From the NCBI GenBank assembly GCA_016715865.1, contig JADJXM010000002.1, positions 1 through 64,000 of the forward strand: a stretch of 64,000 nt of DNA, written 5' to 3'. The notes below the pieces were generated by a model, which was not told where the DNA came from, did no database searches, and saw only the letters and a program-made list of their open reading frames with translations. A program made the position numbers and the translations under genes. Origin of the DNA: Acidobacteriota bacterium (GTDB lineage: Bacteria; Acidobacteriota; Blastocatellia; RBC074). Positions 33,034 to 51,442 of this stretch are shown here, in pieces; within the stretch, counting starts at the first letter, position 1, and the number at the start of each line of letters is the position of its first letter.

Positions 33034-34060
33034 TCTCGATGTCTGATTCGGAAAGCAGCTGATCAGCTTGTACGGGAACGGTCAGCCTGCGCCCGACCAG
33101 CTCTGAAATTCGTGATGGGGCGATCCCGGTCCCGGGTTTTTTGAGAGCCAGGTCGTGGACCGTAAGGATATGACCCGCGGGCAGGTCGCGCAGGGCCACC
33201 ACACTTTTTCCGAATGTCAGTCGCAAATCACTCAAACTCTTCGCCATCTCAGTCTTGTCGACGGGATTGTTCAATGCCCGCTCGATGAACCGCACACCTT
33301 CGACGAGCTGACTCAGTTCAGGTGTGGTGATCGAGGCGCTCACATCAGGGCCAAAACATTCCCGCGAAAATGCGACATGGACTTCAATTATCCGGGCGCC
33401 GAGCGTCGCTGCTGCGATCCCCGCGTATATAGTCCCGGAGTGATCCGACAATCCGACTGGGCACTGATAACGATCGTGCAACTCACTCATGACATTCAAT
33501 CCGAGTTTTTCAGGCGGGCAGGGATATGCCGTCGTGCATTGCAGCACTGAAACGGCCGAGCCTGAATTCCGCACACAATTCACCGCCGCGTCCAGCTCAT
33601 CCCAATCGGACATTCCGCTTGACAGTATCACCGGCTTCCCGGTCTCAGCCATCCTGCTGATCAACGGCAAATTCGAGATCTCGCCGGCGCCGACCTTCCA
33701 GGCCGGGACTTCCAGTTGTTCCAGCAGTTCTATCGCTTCGAATGAGAAGGCCGACGACATGAAAATAAGGTCGCGTTCACGGGCATGCTCGGCCAGTCCC
33801 GCCCATTGATTCGGGCTGAACTCCATCCGCTTCCAATATTCAAACCGCGTTTCATCCTGCGGGCTGAATTTCACCCGCCACGGCTCACCGGGAGTGCTTT
33901 CGGCCGCTGCAATATGGGTTTGAAACTTGATCGCCTGCGCTCCGGCGCGTGCAACGGCGTTAATATACGCATGCGCAGTCCCGAGGCTGCCATCGTGCGT
34001 TTGAGCTATCTCAGCGACGATCAGACAAGGACCGTTTGGATTATCGAACCATTCTTTCAA
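33026..34060 (-). CDS. neuB: Nonulosonic acid synthase (NeuB/SpsE-type)
   Basis: 344 residues. NeuB core: CLIVAEIAQTHDGSL, AIKFQTH, WKVGAGEI, GKPVILSSGMSDWDEL, CTTAYPCPPEKLGLNVM and VGLSDHSG. The C-terminal antifreeze-like SAF domain follows (about 285-344). It condenses PEP with the NeuC product. I choose TTG at 34060 (K-E-W-F-D follows). An in-frame ATG at 34150 would add 30 residues encoded by an intergenic heptad repeat, giving FYFLLFTFYC, which looks unlike any NeuB N-terminus. Confidence 0.88.
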   Translation of the reverse strand: MKEWFDNPNGPCLIVAEIAQTHDGSLGTAHAYINAVARAGAQAIKFQTHIAAAESTPGEPWRVKFSPQDETRFEYWKRMEFSPNQWAGLAEHARERDLIFMSSAFSFEAIELLEQLEVPAWKVGAGEISNLPLISRMAETGKPVILSSGMSDWDELDAAVNCVRNSGSAVSVLQCTTAYPCPPEKLGLNVMSELHDRYQCPVGLSDHSGTIYAGIAAATLGARIIEVHVAFSRECFGPDVSASITTPELSQLVEGVRFIERALNNPVDKTEMAKSLSDLRLTFGKSVVALRDLPAGHILTVHDLALKKPGTGIAPSRISELVGRRLTVPVQADQLLSESDIENE

Positions 34061-34074
34061 TTTAGTATCCAGTT

Positions 34075-34185
<111 letters not shown>

Positions 34186-34195
34186 CGCTGATTTA

Positions 34196-35113
34196 TCAGG
34201 CAAAGATTCCCCGTGCCGGAGGAGCGAGAGCCAATCTTTGAGCTTTTCCTTCAAGCGATGGAACCATTTTCGGCCTGATGAACAATTCCGGGGCCTGCGA
34301 GGTCGGCGATGTGAAGAGGCAGACGTAGACGAGCCGGTCTTTGTCTCTCGCCAGTCCGCCCTTGTGGCAGCCTCTCGTGTCCGCAAAGGCGAATGTCCCG
34401 ATCGGCCCTGTCGCCTTGATCCATTGGGACGCCGGAAGGATCTTCGCCATCTCTTCGTCTCTCCAGCGCTCGACCCCGTTCTCATTGAAGGTTTGAGGCC
34501 GGGCCTTGATTCTTCCCTTGAAATGCGTTCCCGGCGCGTATGTGAACGGGCCCGCACCATCGTCTATATCCGACAGATAGACGAAGAGCTTGAGAATCAG
34601 GTGATCTTCACGATCCTTATGCCAGAGCTGGGATTCACGCGGCTCTCCGAGGGTGATCACCGTATGCCAGATGTTGTAATACCTGATCTGCGTGTACATT
34701 CCGAAGTATTCATTTGCAATCCGTAAAATCTGCGGATGCAGGGCGAGACGTGCGAAAACGCTCTCGGGATCGAGCGCCGGATGTTCACCCAGCAGTTGCA
34801 GGAGAAATGTCTTGCGGCCGATCTCATCGGAATCGGCCTGCGATCTGGCCTCGGCGAGTTGCGCGGCATGCGCCGCTTCAAGCCCGTCGACCGCCTGCCG
34901 CAACTCAAGGAAGATGTTTTCAAGCCCGGCCAGTCTCTCGACAGACGAAAGGGCAATGCCGTCACGATTGAGACTCTCGACAATCCTTTCGCCTTCACCA
35001 GGCAAATCGTTGCGATCCTTACGATAATCGAGTGTTGACCGGAGATTGAAAACATAGCGCCAGGTCGGCATAAAATGACGACCCGCATAGACCAGCCGGC
35101 TTCGAATTGACAT
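34196..35113 (-). CDS. PhyH-family Fe(II)/2-oxoglutarate dioxygenase
   Basis: 305 residues, phytanoyl-CoA dioxygenase-like. The iron site is visible as HKDRED (H-x-D, about 165) and the distal histidine in FADTRGCHKGG (about 250); FTYAPGTHFKG precedes it. Such enzymes hydroxylate small molecules or modify sugars and lipids. Placed between wzm and neuB, it probably acts on a glycan precursor or lipid carrier; substrate unknown. ATG three bases after the wzm stop. Confidence 0.8.
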   Translation of the reverse strand: MSIRSRLVYAGRHFMPTWRYVFNLRSTLDYRKDRNDLPGEGERIVESLNRDGIALSSVERLAGLENIFLELRQAVDGLEAAHAAQLAEARSQADSDEIGRKTFLLQLLGEHPALDPESVFARLALHPQILRIANEYFGMYTQIRYYNIWHTVITLGEPRESQLWHKDREDHLILKLFVYLSDIDDGAGPFTYAPGTHFKGRIKARPQTFNENGVERWRDEEMAKILPASQWIKATGPIGTFAFADTRGCHKGGLARDKDRLVYVCLFTSPTSQAPELFIRPKMVPSLEGKAQRLALAPPARGIFA

Positions 35114-35116
35114 GGA

Positions 35117-35953
35117 TTAGACCAGATCAGCGAAGGACTTTTCCATTCGCCGAAAATAGAATGCTCCGCCTGCCAGGGCGACAAGCGCGACAATTGCCGA
35201 AACGAGGAGCATCGGCCGCGGTGCAGTCTCGACGTTGAGCAGTGACCAGCGGAACCCTTCGACCACACCAGCCATCGGATTGAGCCCGTATAACGTTCGC
35301 CAGGGTTCGTTCAACAGGCTGCTCGGGTATGCAATCGGCGTCGCCAGCATCCAGAACTGAGTGATGAACGGAACCACGAACTTGACATCCCTGAATTGCA
35401 CATTGAGAGCCGAAAGCCAGAGCCCGACTCCGAGCGATGTGATCAGAGCCAGCAGCAGAAATACCGGCGTCCAGAGTATCTTCCAGGATATCGGCACCTG
35501 ATAATAGAACATCATCACCACCAGCACGCTGAATGCCAGAATAAAGTCGATCACTCCCGCGATCACCGTCGCCAGCGGGATCGCAAGCTTCGGAAAATAG
35601 ACTTTGGTAATCAAATTTGAACTGCCGACAAGGCTGTTCGATGATTGTGCCAGCCCGTTGGCGAAGAATGTCCACGGAACAAGCGCCGCATAACAGAAAA
35701 TCGGATAGGGAATGTTGTCGGAGGGGACTTTCGCCAGCCGGCCGAAGAACAGGCTGAAGACGAGCATCGTGAATAGCGGCTGGATGATCGCCCACGCCGC
35801 TCCCAGGACCGTCTGTTTGTATCTGACCTTGATGTCCCGCCAGGTCAGAAAATAGATGAGCTCGCGGTACTCCCACAACTCCGCCAGCTTGAGCGATACC
35901 CATCCTTGCGACGGTTCGATCCGATGTATATGTAAAACAGGTTGATGATCCAT
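35117..35953 (-). CDS. wzm: Polysaccharide ABC exporter permease
   Basis: 278 residues with six hydrophobic segments of the ABC-2 type. Hallmarks: ELIYFLTWRDIKVRYKQTVLGAAWAIIQPLFTMLVF near the N-terminus and LNPMAGVVEGFRW near the C-terminus, as in Wzm/TagG/KpsM. With Wzt it moves the undecaprenyl-linked glycan across the inner membrane. First gene of the cluster. No Shine-Dalgarno is visible; the leader is a heptad repeat. Confidence 0.9.
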   Translation of the reverse strand: MDHQPVLHIHRIEPSQGWVSLKLAELWEYRELIYFLTWRDIKVRYKQTVLGAAWAIIQPLFTMLVFSLFFGRLAKVPSDNIPYPIFCYAALVPWTFFANGLAQSSNSLVGSSNLITKVYFPKLAIPLATVIAGVIDFILAFSVLVVMMFYYQVPISWKILWTPVFLLLALITSLGVGLWLSALNVQFRDVKFVVPFITQFWMLATPIAYPSSLLNEPWRTLYGLNPMAGVVEGFRWSLLNVETAPRPMLLVSAIVALVALAGGAFYFRRMEKSFADLV

Positions 35954-36094
35954 TTGAGTTGAAGGTTAAAAGAAGAAAGCAGGAAGTTGGAAGCTTAATA
36001 ATGGAAGCAAAATATGAAGTTTGAAGTACATGGCAGAATGATCATTATTGTATTGCGACTTTCAACTTTTCACTTTCAACTTCCAGACGCACTT
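35954..36094. repeat. 7-bp-unit inverted repeat upstream of wzm
   Basis: Purine-rich heptamers (AGTTGAA, GGTTAAA, AAGTTGG) run from 35957 to about 35990, and pyrimidine-rich ones (ACTTTCAACTTTTCACTTTCAACTTCC) at about 36059-36086. One arm touches the wzm ATG. No -35/-10 pair is convincing here, so the cluster promoter remains unidentified. Confidence 0.7.
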
Positions 36095-36472
36095 CGTCCA
36101 TCATTTGCAGCACCATGAAAGGAAACCTCATGCCGAGGCAGCATCGGATTTTTCAATCGATGTGGAAGGTCGTCTAATCCAGCGCGACCTACCAGGTCGT
36201 TATTCGTTCATAATATCCGGACATTTCATTTCGGTCTTACAGTTCTGCACAGATCTGTCCAGTCAGCCGGAATTGCCGGCTTCACAACAGCAGACGTGAC
36301 TCTGAGTTTGATTCCGAAGCGCCCCTTGCAGGAAGTCGAAGATAAGAATTGGCATAGTGGAAGATGGTTTTTGAATCGCTCACCACAAGTCGAAATTATA
36401 CACTGCGGATGGTCTGTGTAAATAGAAAAGGTGATTGAAGACGGCGTGTTAGAGGCACATGAGACACCAAAG
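36095..36472. other. Intergenic stretch without gene
   Basis: Between the heptad repeat and the terminator of the giant exported protein I see no open frame with coding character, no tRNA and no clear promoter. Parts are probably the 5' flank of the glycan cluster. Confidence 0.5.
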
Positions 36473-36512
36473 AAAATGCCGGAAGCATGATTTCCATGCT
36501 CCCGGCATTTTT
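36473..36512 (-). terminator. Rho-independent terminator
   Basis: AATGCCGG-A-AGCATG pairs with CATGCT-C-CCGGCATT and is followed by short T-runs on both strands. It lies about 30 bases after the stop of the giant exported protein and could work in either direction. Confidence 0.75.
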
Positions 36513-36540
36513 GACTGATGCGACGTATTCAGCCGATCGC

Positions 36541-40134
<3,594 letters not shown>

Positions 40135-40616
40135 AACAATATCTCCCCTGCAGAGACCTCGCGGATTACCAATCTGTTCAGATGCATTCGCAAGGTTCAG
40201 TCTGATCAAGTCCTAAAACATCCTTTTTATAATAGATCGACGTATCCAACCGGCGACTCCTCTCAACACGGAGGGTCGTTAAATGTCACACATGAGCCTT
40301 CATCTCAAAAAAGCCGCCATGTGATCTGGGTCGAATCCGAAATTAATCAATTCAAGGGGTAGAAATTCGGCTTGATGTGGGGCTGCGTTCAAGCGTTACT
40401 TCTTAAAATCTGCGTTATATCCGCTTAAACGGGGTGCGGACGATCAGTTAGAGCGAATCGATTAAGTGGGCTCATCCCGTGAGGGCTCGCTCTATCGCAA
40501 AGAAGACTATCATAACAGGTCTCATGCAGCAAGATAATTTATCTACAGGGTTTAGCGTGGTCTGCGCACGCGGTGACCGTTCCAATAGACACGTCACTGA
40601 TTCGCTTACGATAACT
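40135..40616. other. Divergent intergenic region
   Basis: Separates the giant exported protein (minus) from the thiolase (plus). Besides the thiolase promoter at its right edge it holds a small dyad near 40460-40500 (GAGCGAATC ... CTCGCTC). No gene is seen. Confidence 0.5.
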
Positions 40617-40644
40617 TTGACTGGCGCCTTTGAGCCGATATAAT
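40617..40644 (+). promoter_or_regulatory. Sigma-70-type promoter of the thiolase gene
   Basis: TTGACT (40617-40622), 16-bp spacer, TATAAT (40639-40644). The expected start near 40651 leaves a leader of about 95 bases before the ATG at 40746. Confidence 0.7.
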
Positions 40645-40745
40645 CAAAATATGAAATCGATCGACATCATAATTATGATTGCCTGATATAGATCCAAAAG
40701 CGGCGCCGGCTGGCTGCTGACTGGATCGGGAGGAGTAATCAAGCC

Positions 40746-42100
<1,355 letters not shown>

Positions 42101-42106
42101 TCACCC

Positions 42107-43339
42107 ATGATCTTTTGCCAACGCTGCAAGAAGGCCAATACGAATGATGCAGATCATTGTGAGGAATGCGGCGCCTATCTGTTGTTGATCTCCAGACCGG
42201 CCAGCTCATCCTCGACGGAACTGCTCGAAAACACGCTCGAAGAGCATCTGCTTGAACGGGTCAGTGCACTTGAATCGGCGCTCGCCCGGGCGAACGAGCG
42301 TTTCGAACAGCTGCTGGATCTTGCTCAGCAACAGGCGACCGGAAGCTTCTACGATCACATGATGCTCGAAGCGCTGACCGAGATCCTGACCGAGATGCGT
42401 GCCGTCAATCCCGATGAGCTGGAGCAGCGCTGGCGGAATCGTGTTGCCCGGCATTATGAAGAGACGGTCGAGCGTGAACGCCTGGACGAGCGTTGCGAAC
42501 AGATCATCGCAGTCTATCGAGGCTTGACGCGCGAGGACTTCATCGATCTTGTCGAAGAGGGAACGCTGCTCATCTCGGAGGGGCGAACTCGAAGGGGACT
42601 GCGCATGCTGGAGAGCGCGCTGCTGCTCGACGAACGCAATCCCGAGCTCTGTTTCACCATCGGTGAGTATTATTTTCATCTCGGCAAGTCACTTGAAGCG
42701 GCTGTTTATCTGCGCCGCACACTTGATGAGCAGGTAAACCATTTCGGAGCGCGGCTGCTGCTTGGTCTGATCAGCGGAGACGAAGGCGAGGCCGAATCAG
42801 CCAGGATCCACCTGCAACGAGCGCTCGAACTTGACGAAAGCTCATTCGCGGCCCATTACGGTCTCGGGCGTCTGCTGGTTCGTGAGGGCCAGCTGGTCGC
42901 AGCATTGCAACACCTCAAACGCGCACTCGCGCTCAACCCGACGCCCGAGATGCATTACCTGGTCGGTCGGGCATACTGGGACCAGGGCAGATCCGAACAG
43001 GCGCTCAAACATCTCCAAAAAGCCATCCGTCTTGATCCTTCTTTTGACGCCGCACAGTATGGTCTCGGATTCATCTACTGGCATTCAAATCGGACCACCG
43101 AAGCGCGCGAGCATTTCCGCGCCGCATATGAGATCAATCCTCAGGACTCCGACTACCGCACTGCGGTTCAGGCGCGTGTCGGCGACAAACTGCCTGTGCC
43201 TCCGGCTGCCGGTTGGTCCGCCATCTTCTCGAGACGCAAGGCGAAGATCACCGAAGCGCGCTTTATCGACCTGCTCCTGAGAGATCTCAACTCATTCTCT
43301 ATCTCACTCCTTCAGGCCAGAAAAACGCCCAGAAAATAG
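42107..43339 (+). CDS. Zinc-ribbon TPR-repeat protein
   Basis: 410 residues. Residues 4-24 form a zinc ribbon (CQRCKK ... CEECG). A long helical region follows, then at least five TPR units (about 150-350), e.g. AAHYGLGRLLVREGQLVAALQHLKRAL and EMHYLVGRAYWDQGRSEQALKHLQKAI. No catalytic domain; probably a scaffold for protein complexes. No Shine-Dalgarno is visible because the leader is heptad repeat, so translation initiation is uncertain, yet the zinc ribbon supports this start. Confidence 0.75.
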   Translation: MIFCQRCKKANTNDADHCEECGAYLLLISRPASSSSTELLENTLEEHLLERVSALESALARANERFEQLLDLAQQQATGSFYDHMMLEALTEILTEMRAVNPDELEQRWRNRVARHYEETVERERLDERCEQIIAVYRGLTREDFIDLVEEGTLLISEGRTRRGLRMLESALLLDERNPELCFTIGEYYFHLGKSLEAAVYLRRTLDEQVNHFGARLLLGLISGDEGEAESARIHLQRALELDESSFAAHYGLGRLLVREGQLVAALQHLKRALALNPTPEMHYLVGRAYWDQGRSEQALKHLQKAIRLDPSFDAAQYGLGFIYWHSNRTTEAREHFRAAYEINPQDSDYRTAVQARVGDKLPVPPAAGWSAIFSRRKAKITEARFIDLLLRDLNSFSISLLQARKTPRK

Positions 43340-43395
43340 CTGGAAAGTGAAAAAGTCGATTCCCCACTTTTCATTTCGGTTTCTGACAGCACCGG

Positions 43396-43404
43396 TGATA
43401 TAAT
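43396..43404 (+). promoter_or_regulatory. Extended -10 (TGATATAAT) upstream of recA
   Basis: TGA-TATAAT fits an extended -10 element about 170 bases before recA. No good -35 is present at the right distance. No LexA-type box was recognised. Confidence 0.4.
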
Positions 43405-43437
43405 TCGAGTAATTCAATTGAGTGCATTTCAGGTAAT

Positions 43438-43468
<31 letters not shown>

Positions 43469-43572
43469 TAGACAATTAAACTTTCGTGGCGCGGGTCTGC
43501 GCGGATACCGTCAGTACGGATACCGACTGCTGACCTGTGACATGAATCAATCAGGATAAGGACAAGATCATA

Positions 43573-44676
<1,104 letters not shown>

Positions 44677-44679
44677 GTA

Positions 44680-45051
44680 ACTGATGTTACGCAATAAATT
44701 TCGCACGATTGTTTTGAAGAGTCCATAAAAACTTCCATGCCTGAGCCTGCGAAGCAGGTGAAAGCATAGAGCCCAGGGTGAAGCGAGGCCGTCAGGCAGA
44801 GCGGAACCCTGGGCCCGTGGTGATTATTGGTAACCAGCCCGCGAAGTGGGCGGCAGCTTAAACGAGATCGGGCTCATGGACGAACCATCTGCCGCCCACT
44901 TCGCGGGCTCGACAGATTACGGGGGCGCCGAAACCCGGGGCTTCGCTCGGCCTGACGGCCTCGCTACACCCCGGGCTACACTCTATGACCCGCTTCGCGG
45001 GTCGGGGACTAGTCAAATCATTTTCGAATATTATCGATGCGTTACATCAGT
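44680..45051. mobile_element. MITE-like palindromic element, copy 1 (372 bp)
   Basis: Terminal inverted repeats ACTGATGTTACGCA and TGCGTTACATCAGT (one mismatch). Both ends are flanked by AAGTA (44675-44679 and 45052-45056), a clear 5-bp target duplication. The inside is nearly a full palindrome with nested GC-rich hairpins (a 20-bp arm around GCCCGCGAAGTGGGCGGCAG, and the CGAAGCGAGGCCG blocks). No transposase frame. Confidence 0.88.
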
Positions 45052-45145
45052 AAGTAAAAAGTAGAAAGTAGAAAGATGGAAGGGCCAATATTTTAAGCAA
45101 AAGCGGAAATCATCTCGCGGTTTCTTACTTTCTACTTTCTATTTA
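45052..45145. repeat. 7-bp-unit inverted repeat before selD
   Basis: GTAAAAA/GTAGAAA heptamers follow the MITE directly; the opposite arm TTACTTTCTACTTTCTATTTACC ends about 20 bases before the selD ATG. The MITE appears to have inserted into the first unit of this repeat. Confidence 0.8.
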
Positions 45146-45164
45146 CCAATCAGAGTAACATTGA

Positions 45165-46202
<1,038 letters not shown>

Positions 46203-46248
46203 GCCCGGACTTCAACCTCGATCGATTAAATCAGGGAGGGAGGAGAAC

Positions 46249-47583
46249 GTGACTACGCCATCCAAAAGCAGCAGCCAAATAACCGGATTCGCATTGATTG
46301 AAGATTACCGGCGTGTCAGATCGACGACGATGCGGATTGTCGATCCGCTCGAAACCGAGGATTATGTCGTGCAGACGGCTGAATTTATGAGTCCGCCACG
46401 GTGGCATATCGGCCATACGACATGGTTCTTCGAGACGCTGCTGCAAACATACCTTCCTGGATATACCATCCATTCCGAGGATTTCCTCTACTTTTTCAAT
46501 TCTTATTACGAAGGATTCGGCAAGCGAATCGAACGCGCACGTCGTGGCACCAGATCGCGCCCAACAGTGAGTCAAACTGTCGAATATCGGCGCCGCATTG
46601 ATTCGAAGATGGAAGAATTTCTTGAAACGATCGACCGGCGGGCTGATGCGAAGGAACTGCATGCTCTGGTCAGACTTGGACTAGAGCATGAAATACAGCA
46701 TCAGGAACTGCTTGTTTACGACATTAAACATCTGCTGTGCGACCTTTATGATGCGCCTCGAACACTTGCGCCTGAAGCGATTGCAAAGGTTGATGGTGCG
46801 GCGAGCTTCTCAGGCGGACTCTTCACACTCGGTTATTTCGGCGGGGAATTCGGCTGGGACAACGAAAAGCCCGAGCATCATGTCTATCTTGAGGATTATT
46901 ATCTCGATCGAGCTCCTGTCAGTTGCGGCGATTACCTGAAGTTCATGCTCGACGGAGGCTACGACGATTGGCGCTGGTGGCTTTCTGCCGGGTGGGACGT
47001 CGTCACCCGTGAGCGTTGGAGATCGCCGCTTTACTGGGAATTTGATGATGGTCGATGGATGATCAGAGACTTTCATGGTCTACATTCTGTCGAAAAGATG
47101 GCTGACCATCCGGTCGCTCACGTCAGTTATTTTGAAGCTTCAGCATACGCCAAATGGGCCGGAAAGCGATTGCCGACCGAAGCTGAATGGGAACACGCGG
47201 CCAGTTACGATCAGCAAACCGGAATCAAAAGTCGCTTCCCGTGGGGGGACGGGTCTCCAGGGCCTGAGCTGGCCAATCTGTTCGAGAACCAGTTGTGGGG
47301 GACGGCTCCGATCGGGGCGTTTCCGGCTGGAGCCAGCCCTGGCGGTTGCCATCAGATGATTGGCGATGTCTGGGAGTGGACGAATTCAGATTACGCACCT
47401 TATCCCGGATTCAAGACCGAATTCAACGAATACAACGATAAATGGTTTGTCGGGCAGAAAGTGCTCCGGGGTGGATCTTTCGCTACTCCGCGCAGCCATA
47501 TCCGTGCGACCTATCGCAACTTCTTTCACCCGCATGAGCGATGGATGCTTGCGGGTTTCCGCTGCGCCGGGGATAAGGCGTAG
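46249..47583 (+). CDS. egtB: EgtB/SenA-type iron-dependent C-S (or C-Se) bond-forming oxygenase
   Basis: 444 residues. N-terminal DinB-like iron domain: WHIGHTTWFFETLL (His53/His56) and HEIQHQELL (His147/His151), plus FNSYYEGFGKR with the Tyr-Tyr pair seen in many EgtB proteins. The C-terminal FGE-sulfatase domain includes LPTEAEWEHAA, IGDVWEWTNSDY and LRGGSFAT. EgtB joins a thiol to hercynine in ergothioneine synthesis; its relative SenA joins a selenosugar. No EgtD or SenB is in the window. GTG at 46249 is preceded by GGGAGGAGAAC, ruling out the longer frame overlapping selD. Confidence 0.88.
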   Translation: MTTPSKSSSQITGFALIEDYRRVRSTTMRIVDPLETEDYVVQTAEFMSPPRWHIGHTTWFFETLLQTYLPGYTIHSEDFLYFFNSYYEGFGKRIERARRGTRSRPTVSQTVEYRRRIDSKMEEFLETIDRRADAKELHALVRLGLEHEIQHQELLVYDIKHLLCDLYDAPRTLAPEAIAKVDGAASFSGGLFTLGYFGGEFGWDNEKPEHHVYLEDYYLDRAPVSCGDYLKFMLDGGYDDWRWWLSAGWDVVTRERWRSPLYWEFDDGRWMIRDFHGLHSVEKMADHPVAHVSYFEASAYAKWAGKRLPTEAEWEHAASYDQQTGIKSRFPWGDGSPGPELANLFENQLWGTAPIGAFPAGASPGGCHQMIGDVWEWTNSDYAPYPGFKTEFNEYNDKWFVGQKVLRGGSFATPRSHIRATYRNFFHPHERWMLAGFRCAGDKA

Positions 47584-47585
47584 TT

Positions 47586-47730
47586 TCCAGTGAAGAGTAG
47601 TTTCCAGTTTTCAGCAACAGGTTCGCAACAATATGCGATCGCAGTAACTGATCGAAATATATTTAACTGGAAACAACACCCTGCCGGTCAGCAAACTGGA
47701 AACTTTAAACTGGAAACATTCTTCGTAGCT
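47586..47730. repeat. AACTGGAAAC-type inverted repeat after egtB
   Basis: GTTTCCAGT units follow the egtB stop at once; AACTGGAAAC units recur at about 47672-47720 in the opposite sense. A related pair occurs at 50040-50150. Confidence 0.7.
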
Positions 47731-47755
47731 GAGCGGTCACAAAGAATATTATATA

Positions 47756-48132
47756 ACTGATGTTACGCAGAGACAATGATCGGAAATTGCTTGAGTTGTC
47801 CTGAACCCGCGAAGCGGGTGGGCAGAATATAGCCCGGGGCGGAGCGAGGCCGCCAGGCCGAGCGAAACCCCGGGTATTGGTATCATCATTTCATCAAGCC
47901 CATGAAATGGGCGGCAGATTTCTCGATGACGCCTGACTCTTCCGCACAGGCTATCGCCCACTTCGTGGGCTTGCCAATTTTGGTGGACGGGACCCGGGGC
48001 TTCGCTCGGCTGGCCTCGCTCCACCCCGGGCTCTATTCTTTCGCCTGCGTTGCAGGCTCACAGAAGAATATGCTTGAGAAACCCAAAAATTTGTCAAATC
48101 GATTTTAAAGGACTCTTCTGCGTAACATCAGT
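47756..48132. mobile_element. MITE-like palindromic element, copy 2 (377 bp)
   Basis: Terminal repeats ACTGATGTTACGCA and TGCGTAACATCAGT are perfect here. Flanks read TATATA on both sides, compatible with a target duplication, although the sequence is self-complementary so its length is uncertain. Inner hairpins (GAACCCGCGAAGCGGGT, CGGAGCGAGGCCGCCAGGCCGAGCG and CATGAAATGGGCGGCAG blocks) correspond to those in copy 1. No transposase frame. Confidence 0.87.
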
Positions 48133-48220
48133 TATATAAATTTGCCTGAATTTGAGTGTTGATGTATGTTGTGGCTTCGAAACGCAATCAAAAACAGTAT
48201 CTCTGGAGAAATCATCATCT

Positions 48221-49423
48221 ATGTCATTCGCTGACGCACCTGCGATTGCCCCATTGAACCCTCCGCGACGGATATTGCTGGGCCCCGGGCCGAGCCCTGT
48301 CGATGATCGTGTCCTGCGGGCGATGAGCGCTCCGCTGCTGGGGCACCTTGATCCGCTATTCGTTCGGACGATGGATGAGGTTCAGGTTCTGCTGCGGTAC
48401 GTCTTCGAAACCAACAACAGTTTGACGATTCCGATTTCTGGGACCGGCAGCGCCGGAATGGAGGCCGCGGTCGCCAATCTGATCGAACCTGACGAAGAGA
48501 TTGTCATCTGCATCAACGGCTATTTTGGTGAGCGAATGTACGAGATGGCAACTCGTGTCGGAGCCAGGCCGATACGCGTCGAATGCGAATGGGGAGGCCC
48601 GGTTGATCTCGAGAAAGCAAGAGCCGCATGGCGTGCATCGAATGCCTCTGTTCTGTTTGCCGTTCACGCCGAAACATCGACCGGAGTCCTACAGCCGCTC
48701 GAACCTTTGCGTGAGATAGCAGACGAGCGAGACGGTTTTCTGATGATCGACAGCGTGACCAGTGTCGGAGCCCATTCCATCGGCGTCGACAGAAATCGTA
48801 TCGATGCCTGTTATGCCGGGACTCAGAAGGCGCTATCGTGCCCGCCGGGACTGGCGCCGGTGACTTTCAGTGATCGGGCCGTCGATAAGATTCGAGCCCG
48901 CAAAACCAAGGTTAGCAGCTGGTATCTCGACACCACTCTGCTTACTGCATACTGGGCCGATGCGGGCGGCGGTCAGCGCACTTATCATCATACTGCGCCG
49001 ATCACGATGAATTATGGTCTGCACGAAGCTCTGCGTATGGTCGCTGAAGAGGGTCTGGATGAACGCGCGAAGCGACACCAGCGCAATCATCGCGCTCTGG
49101 TGGCTGGAATCGAAGCCATGGGGCTTTCGATGCAGGTTGATCCGGATTACAGGCTCTGGACTCTCAATGCCGTCCGCATTCCTGAAGGCGTCGATGATGC
49201 CAGCGTCCGCAGCCGGCTGCTGCAGGAGTTCGACATCGAAATCGGAGGCGGCCTCGGAATCTTCAAGGGCAAGGTCTGGCGTATCGGACTGATGGGCGCC
49301 GGCAGTACTGAAAACAACGTGCTGTTGCTGCTCGCAGCGCTTGAAAAAGCCCTCGCGCACGAAGGTTACAGGGTGAAGGATTCCGGTGTCAGCGCTGCAA
49401 ATGAATTTTATAGCGTGAATTGA
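48221..49423 (+). CDS. Class V aminotransferase (serine-pyruvate/alanine-glyoxylate type)
   Basis: 400 residues. RRILLGPGPSPVDDRVLRAM is the family start motif; SGTGSAGMEAA binds cofactor phosphate; Lys203 in YAGTQKALSCPPGL is the PLP lysine. Likely transfers amino groups between alanine or serine and glyoxylate or pyruvate. ATG at 48221 with GGAG upstream; a longer frame from 48152 adds no conserved sequence. It follows the second MITE copy. Confidence 0.9.
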   Translation: MSFADAPAIAPLNPPRRILLGPGPSPVDDRVLRAMSAPLLGHLDPLFVRTMDEVQVLLRYVFETNNSLTIPISGTGSAGMEAAVANLIEPDEEIVICINGYFGERMYEMATRVGARPIRVECEWGGPVDLEKARAAWRASNASVLFAVHAETSTGVLQPLEPLREIADERDGFLMIDSVTSVGAHSIGVDRNRIDACYAGTQKALSCPPGLAPVTFSDRAVDKIRARKTKVSSWYLDTTLLTAYWADAGGGQRTYHHTAPITMNYGLHEALRMVAEEGLDERAKRHQRNHRALVAGIEAMGLSMQVDPDYRLWTLNAVRIPEGVDDASVRSRLLQEFDIEIGGGLGIFKGKVWRIGLMGAGSTENNVLLLLAALEKALAHEGYRVKDSGVSAANEFYSVN

Positions 49424-49436
49424 AGGAGTAGATGGG

Positions 49437-51302
<1,866 letters not shown>

Positions 51303-51377
51303 AAAGTTTTCCTGTCAGTTTTTGCCTTTTTATTTTCCTGGACTTACACTGAAGACCATTCTGTAATCCAAAATTGA

Positions 51378-51414
51378 AGTAACAACTCACCCGCTTCGCG
51401 GCTCTGTTGTTACT
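51378..51414. promoter_or_regulatory. Hairpin in leader of the second TIM-barrel gene
   Basis: AGTAACAAC (51378-51386) pairs with GTTGTTACT (51406-51414), enclosing CCGCTTCGCGG, which itself folds. It lies between the divergent TIM-barrel genes, about 30 bases before the ATG at 51443; role unknown. Confidence 0.5.
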
Positions 51415-51442
51415 TTATCATAACGAGACGAGGTCAACATCC